A stretch of DNA of 64,000 nucleotides from Sphingomonas telluris (GCF_022568775.1 NZ_JAKZHW010000001.1:310001-374000); one strand, 5' to 3'. Positions 7,962-17,035 are shown, numbered from the stretch's first letter. Translations and numbers: made by a program. The notes: generated by a model not told the origin, from the sequence alone.

Positions 7962-8419
7962 TCGCCATCACCGCCATTGCGGCGACGTCCGCTTGCGGCA
8001 CGGCCGCCACCACCAAGGATTCGCCGGTGGAGCAATCTCCTTCGGGCCTGCAGCAGGTGCCGCTGACCATCCAGTCGGCCACCGGTACCCACAAGTTCAC
8101 GGTCGAAGTCGCCAGTTCGCAGGAGGAACAGGCGCAGGGCCTGATGAACCGGCAATCGCTCGCGCCGGACCGCGGCATGATCTTCCCTTATGACCCGCCG
8201 CAGCAGGTCGCGTTCTGGATGAAGAACACGCTGATCCCGCTCGACATGGTCTTCATCGGTGCGGACGGGAAGATCGGCCGAATCGCCGCGAATACGACGC
8301 CGATGTCGTTGGATCCGGTTCCCTCCGTCGATCCCGTCTCCGCCGTGCTCGAGATTGCCGGCGGGCGAGCAGCAGAACTCGGCCTCAAGGAAGGCGACAA
8401 GGTCAGCTGGCAGCACTGA
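7958..8419 (+). CDS. DUF192 lipoprotein-like protein
   Basis: Contains the complete DUF192 fold: HKFTVEVASSQEEQAQGLMNRQSL, the conserved MIFPYDPPQQVAFWMKNTLIPLDMVFI core and the AVLEIAGG segment. An N-terminal hydrophobic run ending in ATSAC suggests lipoprotein export. The start is a puzzle: no ATG, GTG or TTG lies between codons deep inside the upstream cold-shock gene (7760) and the hydrophobic run. I place it at the CTG whose bases overlap the upstream TGA (CTGA junction), consistent with coupled translation, but a start inside the upstream gene is possible. Function of DUF192 proteins is unknown. Confidence 0.8.
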   Translation: MIAITAIAATSACGTAATTKDSPVEQSPSGLQQVPLTIQSATGTHKFTVEVASSQEEQAQGLMNRQSLAPDRGMIFPYDPPQQVAFWMKNTLIPLDMVFIGADGKIGRIAANTTPMSLDPVPSVDPVSAVLEIAGGRAAELGLKEGDKVSWQH

Positions 8420-8464
8420 CGCGAGACTTGCGCCCCGCCGATCAACGGGGCAGGAGGCGCGGCG

Positions 8465-8848
8465 ATGGGATTTCTGGCGCGAACCTTTACCTGGTGGAAC
8501 GGTGCGACGTGGGGCACGGGTCTGTGGACCCGGCGTCATGGCGAGAAGGTCGGCACCGACGATGCCGGCAACGTCTATTATCGCGGCAAGAAGAACCTCG
8601 CCTCGCGCTGGGTCATCTACAACGGCCCGAACGACGGCAGCCGCGTTCCGCCCGAGTGGCAGGCTTGGCTGAAGGGCACGATCGACGACCTGCCCGATGA
8701 GTCGCTGCCGCCCAGGCGGAAGTTCGAGAAGAAGCCCGAAGTGAACCTGACCGGCACCATGGCCGCATTCCGGCCAGACGGATCGCTTTCGAAAGGCTCC
8801 ATCCGTCCCGCGGCGACCGGCGACTATCAGCCCTGGACGCCAGAATAG
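8465..8848 (+). CDS. NADH:ubiquinone oxidoreductase accessory subunit NDUFA12 family
   Basis: 127 residues with the family signature TWWNGATWGTGLWTRRHGEKVG, the YYRGKKNLASRWVIYNG core and the Pro-rich C-terminal part ending YQPWTPE. This is the alphaproteobacterial homologue of the mitochondrial B17.2/NDUFA12 subunit, a peripheral part of respiratory complex I on the matrix/cytoplasmic side. Complex I core genes are elsewhere. It is followed after 2 bases by the DUF2155 gene, so both are likely cotranscribed, as in related genomes. Confidence 0.93.
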   Translation: MGFLARTFTWWNGATWGTGLWTRRHGEKVGTDDAGNVYYRGKKNLASRWVIYNGPNDGSRVPPEWQAWLKGTIDDLPDESLPPRRKFEKKPEVNLTGTMAAFRPDGSLSKGSIRPAATGDYQPWTPE

Positions 8849-8850
8849 AA

Positions 8851-9489
8851 GTGCGTCGCGCGGTCCTTGGTGTGAGCGCCGCGATGGCGCTGGTTCTTCT
8901 CGCCGGTTGCGGGCGCAACGATCAGGCGAACGAGCAGGCGAACCGGACGAAGCTGGCGGGTGCGAACCGCGGCCCGGGAAGCCAGGCCGGCGTGACGCCG
9001 ATGGCCGACCGCGTCGCCGTCATCGGGCTTCTCAACAAGCGCAACGGGATCGTCCGCGACCTCACTTTGAAGCCGGGACAGTCCGTTCGGGTGAACGACG
9101 TCATCGTTCGCCTACGCGCCTGCGAAGCGACGGCTCCGTGGGAGTCGGAGAAGCTTACGGGCGCCTTCTTGCAGGTCGACGTCCAGCGGCCTGACGAAAG
9201 CTGGCACCGCGTCTTCTCCGGCTGGGTCTACAAGGAATCCCCGTCGCTCAACGTCGTCGAGAACGCCGTCTACGACGTCTGGCCCAAGAGCTGCGCGATG
9301 ACATACCCGGATGCTCCGGGGGCTCCCGCCGCGCCGGTCGCTTCGAGCAATCGGTCGAGTGCGAGGAAATCCGGCGAAGCGCCGCGCGCGGCGCCTTCGT
9401 CTGGAAGCAACGATGCTGCACCCGAAGCTCCTGCCGCGCCCGCTCCGGACTCGCCGCCGCCGAGCGCCGCCGCAAGCAACGATACGTAG
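8851..9489 (+). CDS. DUF2155 domain lipoprotein
   Basis: 212 residues starting with GTG. A signal peptide with lipobox LLAGC (about residue 20) is followed by a DUF2155 domain ([21 protein letters not shown]... to VYDVWPKSC, about 55-150). The last 60 residues are Ala/Pro/Ser-rich low complexity. That tail overlaps the facing aat gene by 220 bases, so both proteins encode their variable C-termini on opposite strands of the same DNA. DUF2155 relates to the MamS-type domain; function unknown. Confidence 0.85.
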   Translation: MRRAVLGVSAAMALVLLAGCGRNDQANEQANRTKLAGANRGPGSQAGVTPMADRVAVIGLLNKRNGIVRDLTLKPGQSVRVNDVIVRLRACEATAPWESEKLTGAFLQVDVQRPDESWHRVFSGWVYKESPSLNVVENAVYDVWPKSCAMTYPDAPGAPAAPVASSNRSSARKSGEAPRAAPSSGSNDAAPEAPAAPAPDSPPPSAAASNDT

Positions 9490-10019
9490 GTTCGCCGCGG
9501 CACGTTCACCGCGCCCAGCGAAGCGAGGTGGGTGGTCATGAACTGGCAGTCGAGAAGCGTGAAGCCGCCTACTTTCATGCGCGCCACGAGCCAGGCTAGC
9601 GCCACCTTCGATGCATCGGTTTCTCGGCTGAACATGCTTTCGCCGAAAAAAGCGCGGCCGAGCTTCACGCCGTAGAGGCCGCCGACCAGCGCGCCGTCGT
9701 TCCACACTTCTATTGAATGGGCATGTCCGGTCGCGTGCAACGTCATCATCGCATGTTCGATGTCGGCGTTGATCCACGTCTCCTCGCGATCGGCGCACGC
9801 CGTGATCACGGCGGCGAAGTCACGGTCATGGCTGACCTCGAATTGGCCGGACCGGATGGTGCGCCGAAGAGTGCGCGACACGTGAAACTTGTCCAGCGGG
9901 ATGATCGCGCGGGTGCGGGGCTCGACCCAGAACAGTTCGGACGCTTCCCGGCTGTCGGCCATCGGGAAGATACCCGCGGCATAGCCTTGAAGAAGGAGGC
10001 GCGGATCGAGCCGACTCAT
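9270..10019 (-). CDS. aat: Leucyl/phenylalanyl-tRNA-protein transferase
   Basis: Transfers Leu or Phe from tRNA to N-terminal Arg/Lys of proteins, making them N-end-rule substrates of ClpS/ClpAP. The conserved core is present: [55 protein letters not shown] and [16 protein letters not shown] (to about residue 170). A C-terminal extension of about 75 Ala/Gly-rich residues ends with AQLLGQTS and overlaps the DUF2155 gene. Such tails occur in sphingomonads; the tail is not needed for the known catalytic fold. Confidence 0.93.
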   Translation of the reverse strand: MSRLDPRLLLQGYAAGIFPMADSREASELFWVEPRTRAIIPLDKFHVSRTLRRTIRSGQFEVSHDRDFAAVITACADREETWINADIEHAMMTLHATGHAHSIEVWNDGALVGGLYGVKLGRAFFGESMFSRETDASKVALAWLVARMKVGGFTLLDCQFMTTHLASLGAVNVPRRTYVSLLAAALGGGESGAGAAGASGAASLLPDEGAARGASPDFLALDRLLEATGAAGAPGASGYVIAQLLGQTS

Positions 10020-10067
10020 GGGCCGAATATGGGCCTGAGTCAGCGGCTTGTCAGCGCCCGCGGAGCG

Positions 10068-10415
10068 TTAAAGGATGTCGCGAACCAAGTCTTGCGGGCG
10101 ACAGAGGCGGACACCGTTATCGGTCACGACCAGGGGCCGTTCGATGAGGTTCGGATGCTCGATCATCGCGTCGAGGATCTCGTCGTCGGAAACGTCGGGC
10201 CGCGTCAAACCGAGCTCGGCAGCGATCGGTTCTTTTGCGCGTAGACCGTCGCGCGGGCTGATGCCTGCGCGCTCATATAGATTTTTCAGTTGGTCCCTGC
10301 TCGGCGGCGTCTTCAAATATTCGATGACGTTCGGCTCGAAACCATTTTCATGAATGATTTCAAGGGTCTTGCGCGATGTTCCGCAGAGAGGATTGTGATA
10401 GATCGTTACGTTCAT
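10068..10415 (-). CDS. arsC: Arsenate reductase, ArsC/glutaredoxin family
   Basis: 115 residues of the ArsC family with a thioredoxin-like fold. The CGTSRKTL motif (11-18) carries the catalytic Cys, and the RPLVVTDNGVRLCRP segment carries the conserved arginines. The family reduces arsenate with glutaredoxin and glutathione. No arsR or arsenite exporter is adjacent, so a housekeeping or Spx-like role is possible. It is separated by 48 bases from aat on the same strand. Confidence 0.88.
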   Translation of the reverse strand: MNVTIYHNPLCGTSRKTLEIIHENGFEPNVIEYLKTPPSRDQLKNLYERAGISPRDGLRAKEPIAAELGLTRPDVSDDEILDAMIEHPNLIERPLVVTDNGVRLCRPQDLVRDIL

Positions 10416-10507
10416 GTCACGGAAAGTTTGTAGTTCTTACCCCGCTCTTCGCAACCGGCCGCCAGCTAAAATGGTTCTTTCTCGCGCCGGAACATTGTCG
10501 CGTTGCC

Positions 10508-10532
10508 GGAACGATACGCCGTAAACGTCGTT
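10508..10532 (+). promoter_or_regulatory. EcfG-type general stress promoter
   Basis: GGAAC, 16 bases, CGTT: an exact match to the alphaproteobacterial EcfG (general stress sigma factor) consensus, 88 bases upstream of the glycine-zipper lipoprotein ATG and pointing at it. No other gene start intervenes on this strand. Confidence 0.65.
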
Positions 10533-10619
10533 TCTTGGCCCGTGACATGCGCCGTCGCCGGGGGGAGATGGGTCGGGGACATGGTCCGGATTAGAAGACT
10601 AACAATCGGGAGAAAATCG

Positions 10620-11183
10620 ATGAAAAAATCACTTCTGGCAGTCGTATTGGCTAGCTCGGTATCGCTCGCCGCTTGCGCGACGGACAGCCAGACGGCTGGT
10701 GACATCGCACAGGGCGCAGCGGTCGGCGCTGCCGGCGGCGCCGCCGTCGGTGCGGTCGTTCCTGGCGTGAACGTGATCGAGGGTGCCGCTGTCGGTGCCG
10801 CAATCGGCGGTCTCGCCGGCGCTGTCTGGGCCGACCAGAACAACGACGGCTACGTCGATGGCTATGTGTCGAACGGCCAGTACTATGCGGGCACTCCGCA
10901 GGGTTATGACCCGACGCTTCGCCGTGTCGCGACCGGCGCCCTTGGCGGCGCTGCTCTCGGCGCTGCGGCCGGTGCGGTCATCGGCGGCATCAGCCCCATT
11001 GAAGGCGCAGTGATCGGCGCTGCCGTCGGCGGTCTCGCCGGCGCGATCTGGGCCGATCGCGACAACGACGGTCGTGTGGATGGCTATGTCCAGAACGGCC
11101 AGTACTACCAGGGTGCACCGGCTGCAGGCCCGGCCCCGGCTCCGACCTACTCGGCGCCGGCTCGCTCGGGTGAGCGCGGCTAA
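10620..11183 (+). CDS. Glycine-zipper lipoprotein with internal duplication
   Basis: 187 residues. A signal peptide ends in a lipobox (SLAACA, about residue 19). The rest consists of two copies of one unit: a Gly/Ala zipper (GAAIGGLAGAVWAD, GAAVGGLAGAIWAD) followed by NNDGYVDGYVSNGQYYAG and DNDGRVDGYVQNGQYYQG. Each unit is about 75 residues, and the DNA is also clearly duplicated. The tail is Pro/Ala-rich. Glycine-zipper lipoproteins (YMGG type) sit in the outer membrane or periplasm. ATG start with GGGAGA 7 bases upstream. The EcfG promoter upstream and the hairpin downstream indicate a monocistronic stress gene. Confidence 0.85.
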   Translation: MKKSLLAVVLASSVSLAACATDSQTAGDIAQGAAVGAAGGAAVGAVVPGVNVIEGAAVGAAIGGLAGAVWADQNNDGYVDGYVSNGQYYAGTPQGYDPTLRRVATGALGGAALGAAAGAVIGGISPIEGAVIGAAVGGLAGAIWADRDNDGRVDGYVQNGQYYQGAPAAGPAPAPTYSAPARSGERG

Positions 11184-11199
11184 CCGCCTGGAGTACTCG

Positions 11200-12543
11200 T
11201 TGAACAGTAAGCGTAATGTGCGCACCGGCCCTTCGGGGTCGGTGCGTATTCTTTGTGCGGTCCTGTTGGCCGGCGCGGCTCTCGCTGTGCCGGTCACACC
11301 CGCATCCGCCGCCGCGACGGCGGCGCGCCCGGGGAGTGGGCAGGGCATCGAGGACTTCTACGCGGCCTGGTCAGGACGGCCCCTGTGGTTTTCACAGCCT
11401 GGGCGGCAGGTCGACCGGCTCCTTCAGATTCTTTCCAGTGCCCAGGTCGATGGTCTCGACCCCGGCAAATATCGCGTCGGGGCACTCCAGCGTGCGGTTC
11501 AGGCCGCCGCATCGGGCAGCAAGCGCGCGACGCGCCGCGCCGACGTGATGCTCAGTCAGGCGCTCGTCGATTATGTGCGGGACATCCGCCATCCGGGCGA
11601 CCTCGGCATCATCTATGTCGACGCCAATCTGCGGCCCGGACCGCCGAGTCCAAGAGCGATCCTCGATGCAGCTGCGCGTGCGCCTTCGCTCGAGCGCTAT
11701 GTCGCCGAAATGGGTTGGATGCATCCGATCTACGGCCAGTTGCGCCACGCGCTGACGAGTGATCAGCTGACGCCGCAGCAGCGCGACCTCGCAATGCTCA
11801 ATCTGGAGCGGGCGCGCGAGCTTCCAGCGGGCAACGGCCGGCACATCGTCGTGAACGCGGCCGCCCAGCGGCTCTTCATGTACCAGGACGGGCAGGTCGT
11901 GGATTCCATGCGCGTCGTCGTCGGCAAGCAGAAATATCCCACCCCGATGATGACCGCCTATGTTCGCTTCGCGAACCTCAATCCTTATTGGTACGTGCCG
12001 CCTGATCTCGCGGCGGAGCGTATCGCGCCGAACGTCATCAAGCAGGGACAGAAGTATCTCGACCGTCAGGGCTACGAGGTCGTGTCCGACTTCGTCGAAA
12101 ATCCCACGATCCTCGATCCCGGCACGGTGGACTGGAAGGGTGTTGCCGACGGCAAGGTCAACGTCCTGATCCGGCAGAAGCCGGGGCCCCATAATTCCAT
12201 GGGCCGCATCAAGTTCATGTTCCCCAACACGCAGGGCGTCTACCTGCACGACAATCCCGAGCGCGAATTGTTTGAGCAGGCGGCTCGCCTGTACAGCGGC
12301 GGCTGCGTCCGGCTCGAAGCGGCCTGGCGGCTCAGCCACTGGCTGTTCGGCCGCGACCTGACGTGGGAAGGCGCTGGCGTCGAAGAGGAAGTGCCGCTGA
12401 CCACGCCGGTGCCGGTCTACATCACGTACCTGACCGCAGTCCCCGACGGAGCGAACATCGCCTTCTTCGACGACGTGTACGGGCGGGATTCGGCGCGCAT
12501 GGCGCAGCTGAAGACGGGTGCCGCGGTCGCCGCCGCGAAATAG
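11200..12543 (+). CDS. L,D-transpeptidase, YcbB/LdtD-like
   Basis: A long exported murein L,D-transpeptidase. A signal peptide (ILCAVLLAGAALA) is followed by a helical N-terminal domain and the YkuD catalytic domain with HIVVNAAAQRLFMY, then YLHDNPERELF and the catalytic YSGGCVRLE motif near residue 370. Such enzymes make 3-3 cross-links in peptidoglycan. The start is uncertain: TTG 11200 has GGAG 7 bases upstream and is used here; GTG 11242 would start right at a classic signal peptide, and GTG 11170 would overlap the lipoprotein gene. A terminator-like hairpin lies across this region. Confidence 0.88.
   Translation: MNSKRNVRTGPSGSVRILCAVLLAGAALAVPVTPASAAATAARPGSGQGIEDFYAAWSGRPLWFSQPGRQVDRLLQILSSAQVDGLDPGKYRVGALQRAVQAAASGSKRATRRADVMLSQALVDYVRDIRHPGDLGIIYVDANLRPGPPSPRAILDAAARAPSLERYVAEMGWMHPIYGQLRHALTSDQLTPQQRDLAMLNLERARELPAGNGRHIVVNAAAQRLFMYQDGQVVDSMRVVVGKQKYPTPMMTAYVRFANLNPYWYVPPDLAAERIAPNVIKQGQKYLDRQGYEVVSDFVENPTILDPGTVDWKGVADGKVNVLIRQKPGPHNSMGRIKFMFPNTQGVYLHDNPERELFEQAARLYSGGCVRLEAAWRLSHWLFGRDLTWEGAGVEEEVPLTTPVPVYITYLTAVPDGANIAFFDDVYGRDSARMAQLKTGAAVAAAK
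11220..11256 (+). terminator. Hairpin with UUCG loop after the glycine-zipper gene
   Basis: An 11-bp stem (CGCACCGGCCC paired with GGGTCGGTGCG, one G-T pair) is capped by TTCG and followed by TATTCTTT. It lies 37 bases after the lipoprotein stop, at terminator distance. It also covers the first codons, or one possible GTG start (11242), of the next gene, so it could attenuate that gene. Confidence 0.6.
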
Positions 12544-13254
12544 CTACAGCGTCCAGTTGGCCACGTAATTGAGCCGGTACGGTATCGGACGGCCCTCGTC
12601 GTCGCGCGCCGGCTCGAAGCGAAGCCGCCTCGAAACCAGCGGGCACAGGCCCGCGTCCACGTAGGGGTCGCCGCTGGAGCGCGCGACGCTGCAGCCGACG
12701 GGCACTCCGTCGGCATCGAGCTGAAGGGAGAGCATCGCTCGGCCCGCCGGCATCCGGCCCGCAGCAAGATCGCGATAGTCGCGTCGAGTGAGGTTGTGGA
12801 CGAGACGTGCGGGCGTGAACCCGCTGAAGTCGCCTGTGCCACCACCGCCGCGCCCGTTACCGGCACCGCCCGCACCCGTCCCGGTGCCCTCGGCCGCGGC
12901 TCCGGAGCTCGAGGCGCTGCCCGTTCCGGCAACCGGCGCGGCAACTATCGGCGGTTGAACGGGAAGCGGGATTTTGGGCTTCGGAGCCACCACCGGTGTC
13001 GGGTTCGCCTTCTTTGCGGGAGCGCCGGCTTCCTCCTTGGCCTTCTCCGATCGCGCAGGCGGTGGAGGAGGTGGCAGCGGGGGAGGCAGCACCACGTCCT
13101 TGATGTCGAAGGTCTGGAGGCGGTCCACGGCATGCTGGACGAAGCGGACGTTGAGGCCGCTGATCACGATGGCTCCAAGTGCAAGGTGCACGAGGATGAC
13201 GCCGGCCAAGGCCTTCGCCCGATCGCTCCGTTCGGTGCCGCCGTAGGTGGCCAT
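12544..13254 (-). CDS. TonB-type energy transducer
   Basis: 236 residues from the ATG at 13254, which has GGAGA 5 bases upstream. Near the N-terminus one membrane helix (ALAGVILVHLALGAIVISGL) is followed by a Pro-rich stretch (PPPLPPPPPP), a Lys/Pro linker and a Gly-rich linker. The C-terminal TonB fold (MLSLQLDADGVPVGCSVARSSG, then LRFEPARDDEGRPIPY) contains two cysteines. It is expected to couple the inner-membrane proton motive force to outer-membrane receptors. No exbB/exbD or TonB-dependent receptor is adjacent. A second protein of the same layout is at 39.9 kb. Confidence 0.85.
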   Translation of the reverse strand: MATYGGTERSDRAKALAGVILVHLALGAIVISGLNVRFVQHAVDRLQTFDIKDVVLPPPLPPPPPPARSEKAKEEAGAPAKKANPTPVVAPKPKIPLPVQPPIVAAPVAGTGSASSSGAAAEGTGTGAGGAGNGRGGGGTGDFSGFTPARLVHNLTRRDYRDLAAGRMPAGRAMLSLQLDADGVPVGCSVARSSGDPYVDAGLCPLVSRRLRFEPARDDEGRPIPYRLNYVANWTL

Positions 13255-13399
13255 CGCACTCTCCGCCGAAGCAACGCGCACAATGGCTGAAAGTTTACGG
13301 CCACGCGCTTGCAGTCGCAGCCCACTAGTCCCATTCGCGGGCCCGAAAGTCGATTCCCGCCGAGTATCGTTAGCGTGGTCCAAGCCATGGGAGGTCGCG

Positions 13400-14164
13400 A
13401 TGATCGACAGGCGCGGATTTGCGAAAATCCTTGTTGCAGGAGCCGCCTCGGCGGGCGTCCTGCCTCATTCCGTTCGAGCGGCGAGCGCGCCGAAGATCAA
13501 GAATGTCGTTATGGTCCACGGCCTGTTCGCCGACGGGTCATGCTGGTCCGAGGTGATCGCCCGGCTTCAGCCGCACGGCCTGAACGTGACGTCCGTCCAG
13601 AATCCGCTGACCACGCTGCCAGAGGCCGTCGCGGCCGCCACGCGCGTGCTCGACCGGCAGGATGGTCCGACGGTGCTCGTGGGCCATTCGTTCGGCGGGA
13701 TGATCGTGACCGAGGCCGGGGTGCATCCGAAGGTCCGCGCGCTCGTCTACGTCGCTGCCCGCGCGCCCGACGCGGGGGAGGATTATCCTGCGCTGGCGGC
13801 CAAATATCCGGCGCCGCCCGCGTCTGCCGGGATCGTCTTCGATGGCGACGAGGGCAGGCTCACCGAAGAAGCGTTCCTTCGTGACTTCGCGGGAGACGTT
13901 CCGCCGGCCAAGGCGAAGGTGCTCTACGCGGTACAGGAGCCGTTCCATAAGGCCCTTCTGACGGGCAAGACGGCGAATGCCGCGTGGCGATCGAAGCCCA
14001 GCTTCTACGCCGTCTCGACGGAGGACCGGACGATCAATCCGGACCTTGAGCGCTTCATGGCCAAGCGCATGGGGGCAAAGACCATCGAGCTGAAGTCGAG
14101 CCATCTGTCGCTGATTTCCCATCCCGACGAGATTGCGCGATTGATCCTGAACGCGGCGAGCTAG
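13400..14164 (+). CDS. Exported alpha/beta hydrolase
   Basis: 254 residues. The N-terminus MIDRRGFAKILVAGAASAG looks like a twin-arginine signal. Then come the oxyanion VHGLFADGSCW, the nucleophile elbow GHSFGGM (about residue 97), and a late HLSLISHP with the likely catalytic His. The set resembles the RutD/EstC-type hydrolases often annotated as alpha/beta fold hydrolases acting on small esters or amides. ATG with GGGAGG 6 bases upstream. Followed after 12 bases by the heme-binding beta-barrel gene. Confidence 0.85.
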   Translation: MIDRRGFAKILVAGAASAGVLPHSVRAASAPKIKNVVMVHGLFADGSCWSEVIARLQPHGLNVTSVQNPLTTLPEAVAAATRVLDRQDGPTVLVGHSFGGMIVTEAGVHPKVRALVYVAARAPDAGEDYPALAAKYPAPPASAGIVFDGDEGRLTEEAFLRDFAGDVPPAKAKVLYAVQEPFHKALLTGKTANAAWRSKPSFYAVSTEDRTINPDLERFMAKRMGAKTIELKSSHLSLISHPDEIARLILNAAS

Positions 14165-14176
14165 CTGAGGACCCCG

Positions 14177-14851
14177 ATGAACCCATTTCCCGAGGACATT
14201 TTCACCGAACCGGCTGACGTCGACCCGGACACGCTGGCGAACCTGGGTCCGCTGACGCGGCTGGCGGGAACTTGGCGGTCGGCGAAGGGCGCCGACGTGA
14301 ATCCGAAGGCGGATGGACCGGAGCATCGGCAATATATCGAGACGATCACGTTCGAGCCGATCGATCCTCAGGCGAACGGCCCGCAACTGTTCTACGGCCT
14401 GCGCTACCACGTCCACATCAACACGCCGGAGGAGGAGATCACCTTCCACGACCAGGTCGGCTACTGGCTGTGGGAGCCGGCGACGGGCCTTGTGTTGCAG
14501 ACGCTGGCGATCCCGCGGGGGCAGACCGCGCTGGCGGCAGGGCACGCCAAGCCGGGGGACGATCGCCTGGTCCTGACCGCGGAGCGCGGGCAGACCGAGT
14601 ACGGCATCTGCTCCACGGCTTTCCTGGAGTACGCCTTCCGCACCGACCGCTACCAAATCGAACTGACGTTCAATCCCGACGGCACGATCAGCTATGTGAC
14701 GGAGACGACGCTCGTGGTTCGCGGACAGCCGGAGCCGTTCAACCACAACGACCGCAACACGCTGACGAAGATCGCGGAGCCGAGGCCCAACCCGCTAATG
14801 GCTATTCAGCAGCTTCGCGTTGACGTTCCAGCCATTCCTCAAGCCACTTGA
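14177..14851 (+). CDS. Heme-binding beta-barrel (nitrobindin/THAP4-like) protein
   Basis: 224 residues. [15 protein letters not shown] corresponds to the GxW motif that opens the 10-stranded nitrobindin/FABP-like barrel, followed by [16 protein letters not shown] and [18 protein letters not shown]. The bacterial members bind ferric heme or other hydrophobic ligands. It lies directly after the exported hydrolase gene and its last 50 bases overlap the 3' end of accC on the other strand. Confidence 0.8.
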   Translation: MNPFPEDIFTEPADVDPDTLANLGPLTRLAGTWRSAKGADVNPKADGPEHRQYIETITFEPIDPQANGPQLFYGLRYHVHINTPEEEITFHDQVGYWLWEPATGLVLQTLAIPRGQTALAAGHAKPGDDRLVLTAERGQTEYGICSTAFLEYAFRTDRYQIELTFNPDGTISYVTETTLVVRGQPEPFNHNDRNTLTKIAEPRPNPLMAIQQLRVDVPAIPQAT

Positions 14852-16160
14852 TGGTGTAGTCGCCGGCGAGGAATTCCTCGTCGCGAACCAGCGCTTGGTG
14901 GAGCGGGATGGTGGTCTTCATCCCCTCGACCACGAACTCTTCCAGCGCGCGGCGCAGGCGCATGATGCAGCGCTCGCGGGTCGTCCCGTAGACGATCAGC
15001 TTGCCGATCATGCTGTCGTAGTAGGGCGGAACCTTATAGCCCGTGTAGAGGCCGCTATCGACGCGCACGTGCATGCCGCCGGGCGCGACATAATTCTTCA
15101 CTAGGCCCGGCGAGGGAGCGAAGGTCATCGGGTCCTCGGCGTTGATGCGGCACTCGATAGCATGGCCGTGGAGCTTGATCTGCTCCTGCGTGCAGGAGAG
15201 GCCTTCGCCCTGCGCGACGCGGATCTGCTCGCGGACGAGGTCCATGCCGGTGATCATCTCGGTCACGGGATGTTCGACTTGCAGACGGGTGTTCATCTCG
15301 ATGAAGTAGAACTCGCCGTCCTCGTAGAGGAACTCGATCGTGCCCGCGCCGCGGTAGCCCATGGAGGCCATGGCGCTGGCGACCAGCGTGCCCATCGCGA
15401 ACCGCTGCTGCGGCGAGATGATGGGTGAGGGGGCTTCCTCCAGGACCTTCTGGTGGCGGCGCTGTAACGAGCAGTCGCGCTCGCCAAGATGGACGGCGTG
15501 GCCGTTGCCGTCGCCGAAGACCTGGAATTCGATGTGGCGCGGGTTGGAGAGATACTTCTCCATGTAGACCGTGTCGTCGCCGAAGGCGGAGCGTGCTTCC
15601 GATGCAGCCTGGCTCATGAGGCTCTCGAGCTGCTCTTCGGAATGGACGACCTTCATGCCCCGGCCGCCGCCGCCCGAGGCGGCCTTGATCAGGACGGGAT
15701 AGCCGATCGCTTCCGCGAGCTTGTGTGCTTCCGCGACGCTTTCGAGCGGGCCGTCGGAGCCCGGAACGAGCGGCAGGCCAAGACCGGCGGCGGAACGCTT
15801 CGCCTCGATCTTGTCGCCCATCACCCGGATGTGCTCGGGCTTCGGACCGACCCAGATGATTCCGTGGCTCTCGACGATCTCTGCGAACTTGGCGTTCTCG
15901 GAGAGGAAGCCGTAGCCCGGGTGGATCGCGTCGGCGTGCACGATCTCGGCCGCCGAGATTATGTTCGGAATGTTCAGATAGGATTCGGTCGCCGGCGGCG
16001 GGCCGATGCAGACCGTCTCGTCCGCCAGCCGCACATGCATGGCGTCGGCGTCGGCCGTCGAGTGCACCGCAACGGTCTTGATGCCCATCTCATGGCATGC
16101 GCGATGAATTCGCAGCGCAATCTCGCCGCGATTTGCGATCAGTAGCTTTTGGATGGCCAT
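14802..16160 (-). CDS. accC: Acetyl-CoA carboxylase, biotin carboxylase subunit
   Basis: 452 residues with full biotin carboxylase architecture: [29 protein letters not shown], the ATP-grasp glycine loop [33 protein letters not shown] and [14 protein letters not shown]. It carboxylates the biotin on AccB with ATP and bicarbonate, the first step of fatty acid synthesis. It lies 3 bases after accB in the usual accBC operon. The last residues overlap the facing nitrobindin-like gene by 50 bases. Confidence 0.98.
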   Translation of the reverse strand: MAIQKLLIANRGEIALRIHRACHEMGIKTVAVHSTADADAMHVRLADETVCIGPPPATESYLNIPNIISAAEIVHADAIHPGYGFLSENAKFAEIVESHGIIWVGPKPEHIRVMGDKIEAKRSAAGLGLPLVPGSDGPLESVAEAHKLAEAIGYPVLIKAASGGGGRGMKVVHSEEQLESLMSQAASEARSAFGDDTVYMEKYLSNPRHIEFQVFGDGNGHAVHLGERDCSLQRRHQKVLEEAPSPIISPQQRFAMGTLVASAMASMGYRGAGTIEFLYEDGEFYFIEMNTRLQVEHPVTEMITGMDLVREQIRVAQGEGLSCTQEQIKLHGHAIECRINAEDPMTFAPSPGLVKNYVAPGGMHVRVDSGLYTGYKVPPYYDSMIGKLIVYGTTRERCIMRLRRALEEFVVEGMKTTIPLHQALVRDEEFLAGDYTIKWLEEWLERQREAAE

Positions 16161-16163
16161 TGT

Positions 16164-16691
16164 TTAGCCCAGCACCACCAAAGGCTGGTCGAACTCCACA
16201 GGCTGGCCGTCGCTCACCATCAGCTGCTTGATGACGCCGCCCTTGGCCGCGGTGATCGGGTTCATCACCTTCATCGCCTCGATGATGCAGAGCGTGTCGC
16301 CGACCTTCACCGACTGGCCGACGGTGATGAACGGCTTCGCGCCCGGCTCGGGCGAGAGATAGCAGGTGCCGACCATCGGCGACTTCACGGCCTCGCCGCT
16401 GATTTCCTCTGGTGCCTGGCCGACGTCTTCCTTGGCGTGCATCGGCGGCGCGCTGAGCGCTGGAGCGGCTGAAGCGGCGGGCGGCGCGTAGGACGCCGCA
16501 GCGGCAACGAAGGGTGCCAGGTCCCGGCGAACCTTGATCTTGCGATCGCCGTCCTCGACCTCGATTTCGGTGAGCTCGTTGGCGCTCAGAAGCTCAGCCA
16601 ACTCGCGCACGAGCGCGGTGTCGATACGCATGGAGCCAGGCTTGTTGGCGGCCTTGTCTACGCCACCCTTGCCGGTTTCGGCCATTTCCAT
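16164..16691 (-). CDS. accB: Acetyl-CoA carboxylase, biotin carboxyl carrier protein
   Basis: 175 residues. The N-terminal helical part ([20 protein letters not shown]) is followed by an Ala/Pro linker and the C-terminal biotinyl domain with VKSPMVGT and the biotinylation motif EAMKVMN, where Lys receives biotin. The motif has Val where Met or Leu is common (AMKM/L). It precedes accC by 3 bases. The upstream 125 bases are shared with the divergent thiS gene. Confidence 0.97.
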   Translation of the reverse strand: MEMAETGKGGVDKAANKPGSMRIDTALVRELAELLSANELTEIEVEDGDRKIKVRRDLAPFVAAAASYAPPAASAAPALSAPPMHAKEDVGQAPEEISGEAVKSPMVGTCYLSPEPGAKPFITVGQSVKVGDTLCIIEAMKVMNPITAAKGGVIKQLMVSDGQPVEFDQPLVVLG

Positions 16692-16816
16692 CCCCTAAAT
16701 GCCACACAATGGCAGGTTTGCGCCGCTCCTTACCGCCTCCGGCGCTTGCGTCCAGTATAAGACTTTGTGGCTAGCGTTTGCGCTGAACGCGCCAGCTTCT
16801 TATCTGCCTCATACTC

Positions 16817-17035
16817 ATGACGATCGACGGAACCCTTCAAATCCGCATCAACGGCGAACATCGCCGCGTAGAAGGCGGAATGAGCATCGCCGAACTGGTG
16901 CGCGAGATCGGATTCGATCCGCAGCGTGTGGCGGTAGAGCGCAACCTCGAAGTCGTGCCGCGCTCGACCCTCGCCGACGTGCAGGTGGAGGACGGCGACG
17001 ATTTCGAGATCGTCCGCTTCGTAGGAGGCGGCTGA
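16817..17035 (+). CDS. thiS: Sulfur carrier protein ThiS
   Basis: 72 residues, ubiquitin-like fold, ending in GGG, where the C-terminal glycine is adenylated and thiocarboxylated. It delivers sulfur to the thiazole synthase ThiG in thiamine synthesis. It shares one base with the thiG start (TGATG). I looked for a TPP riboswitch in the 120 bases upstream and saw neither the CTGAGA nor the ACCTGA element. Confidence 0.95.
   Translation: MTIDGTLQIRINGEHRRVEGGMSIAELVREIGFDPQRVAVERNLEVVPRSTLADVQVEDGDDFEIVRFVGGG

Noticed and set aside
13538..14746. 402-codon frame on the minus strand
   Set aside because: Shadow of the alpha/beta hydrolase and the nitrobindin-like gene, both with convincing motifs on the plus strand.
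16692..16816. TPP riboswitch before thiS
   Set aside because: Neither of the conserved riboswitch cores is present in the 125 bases available.
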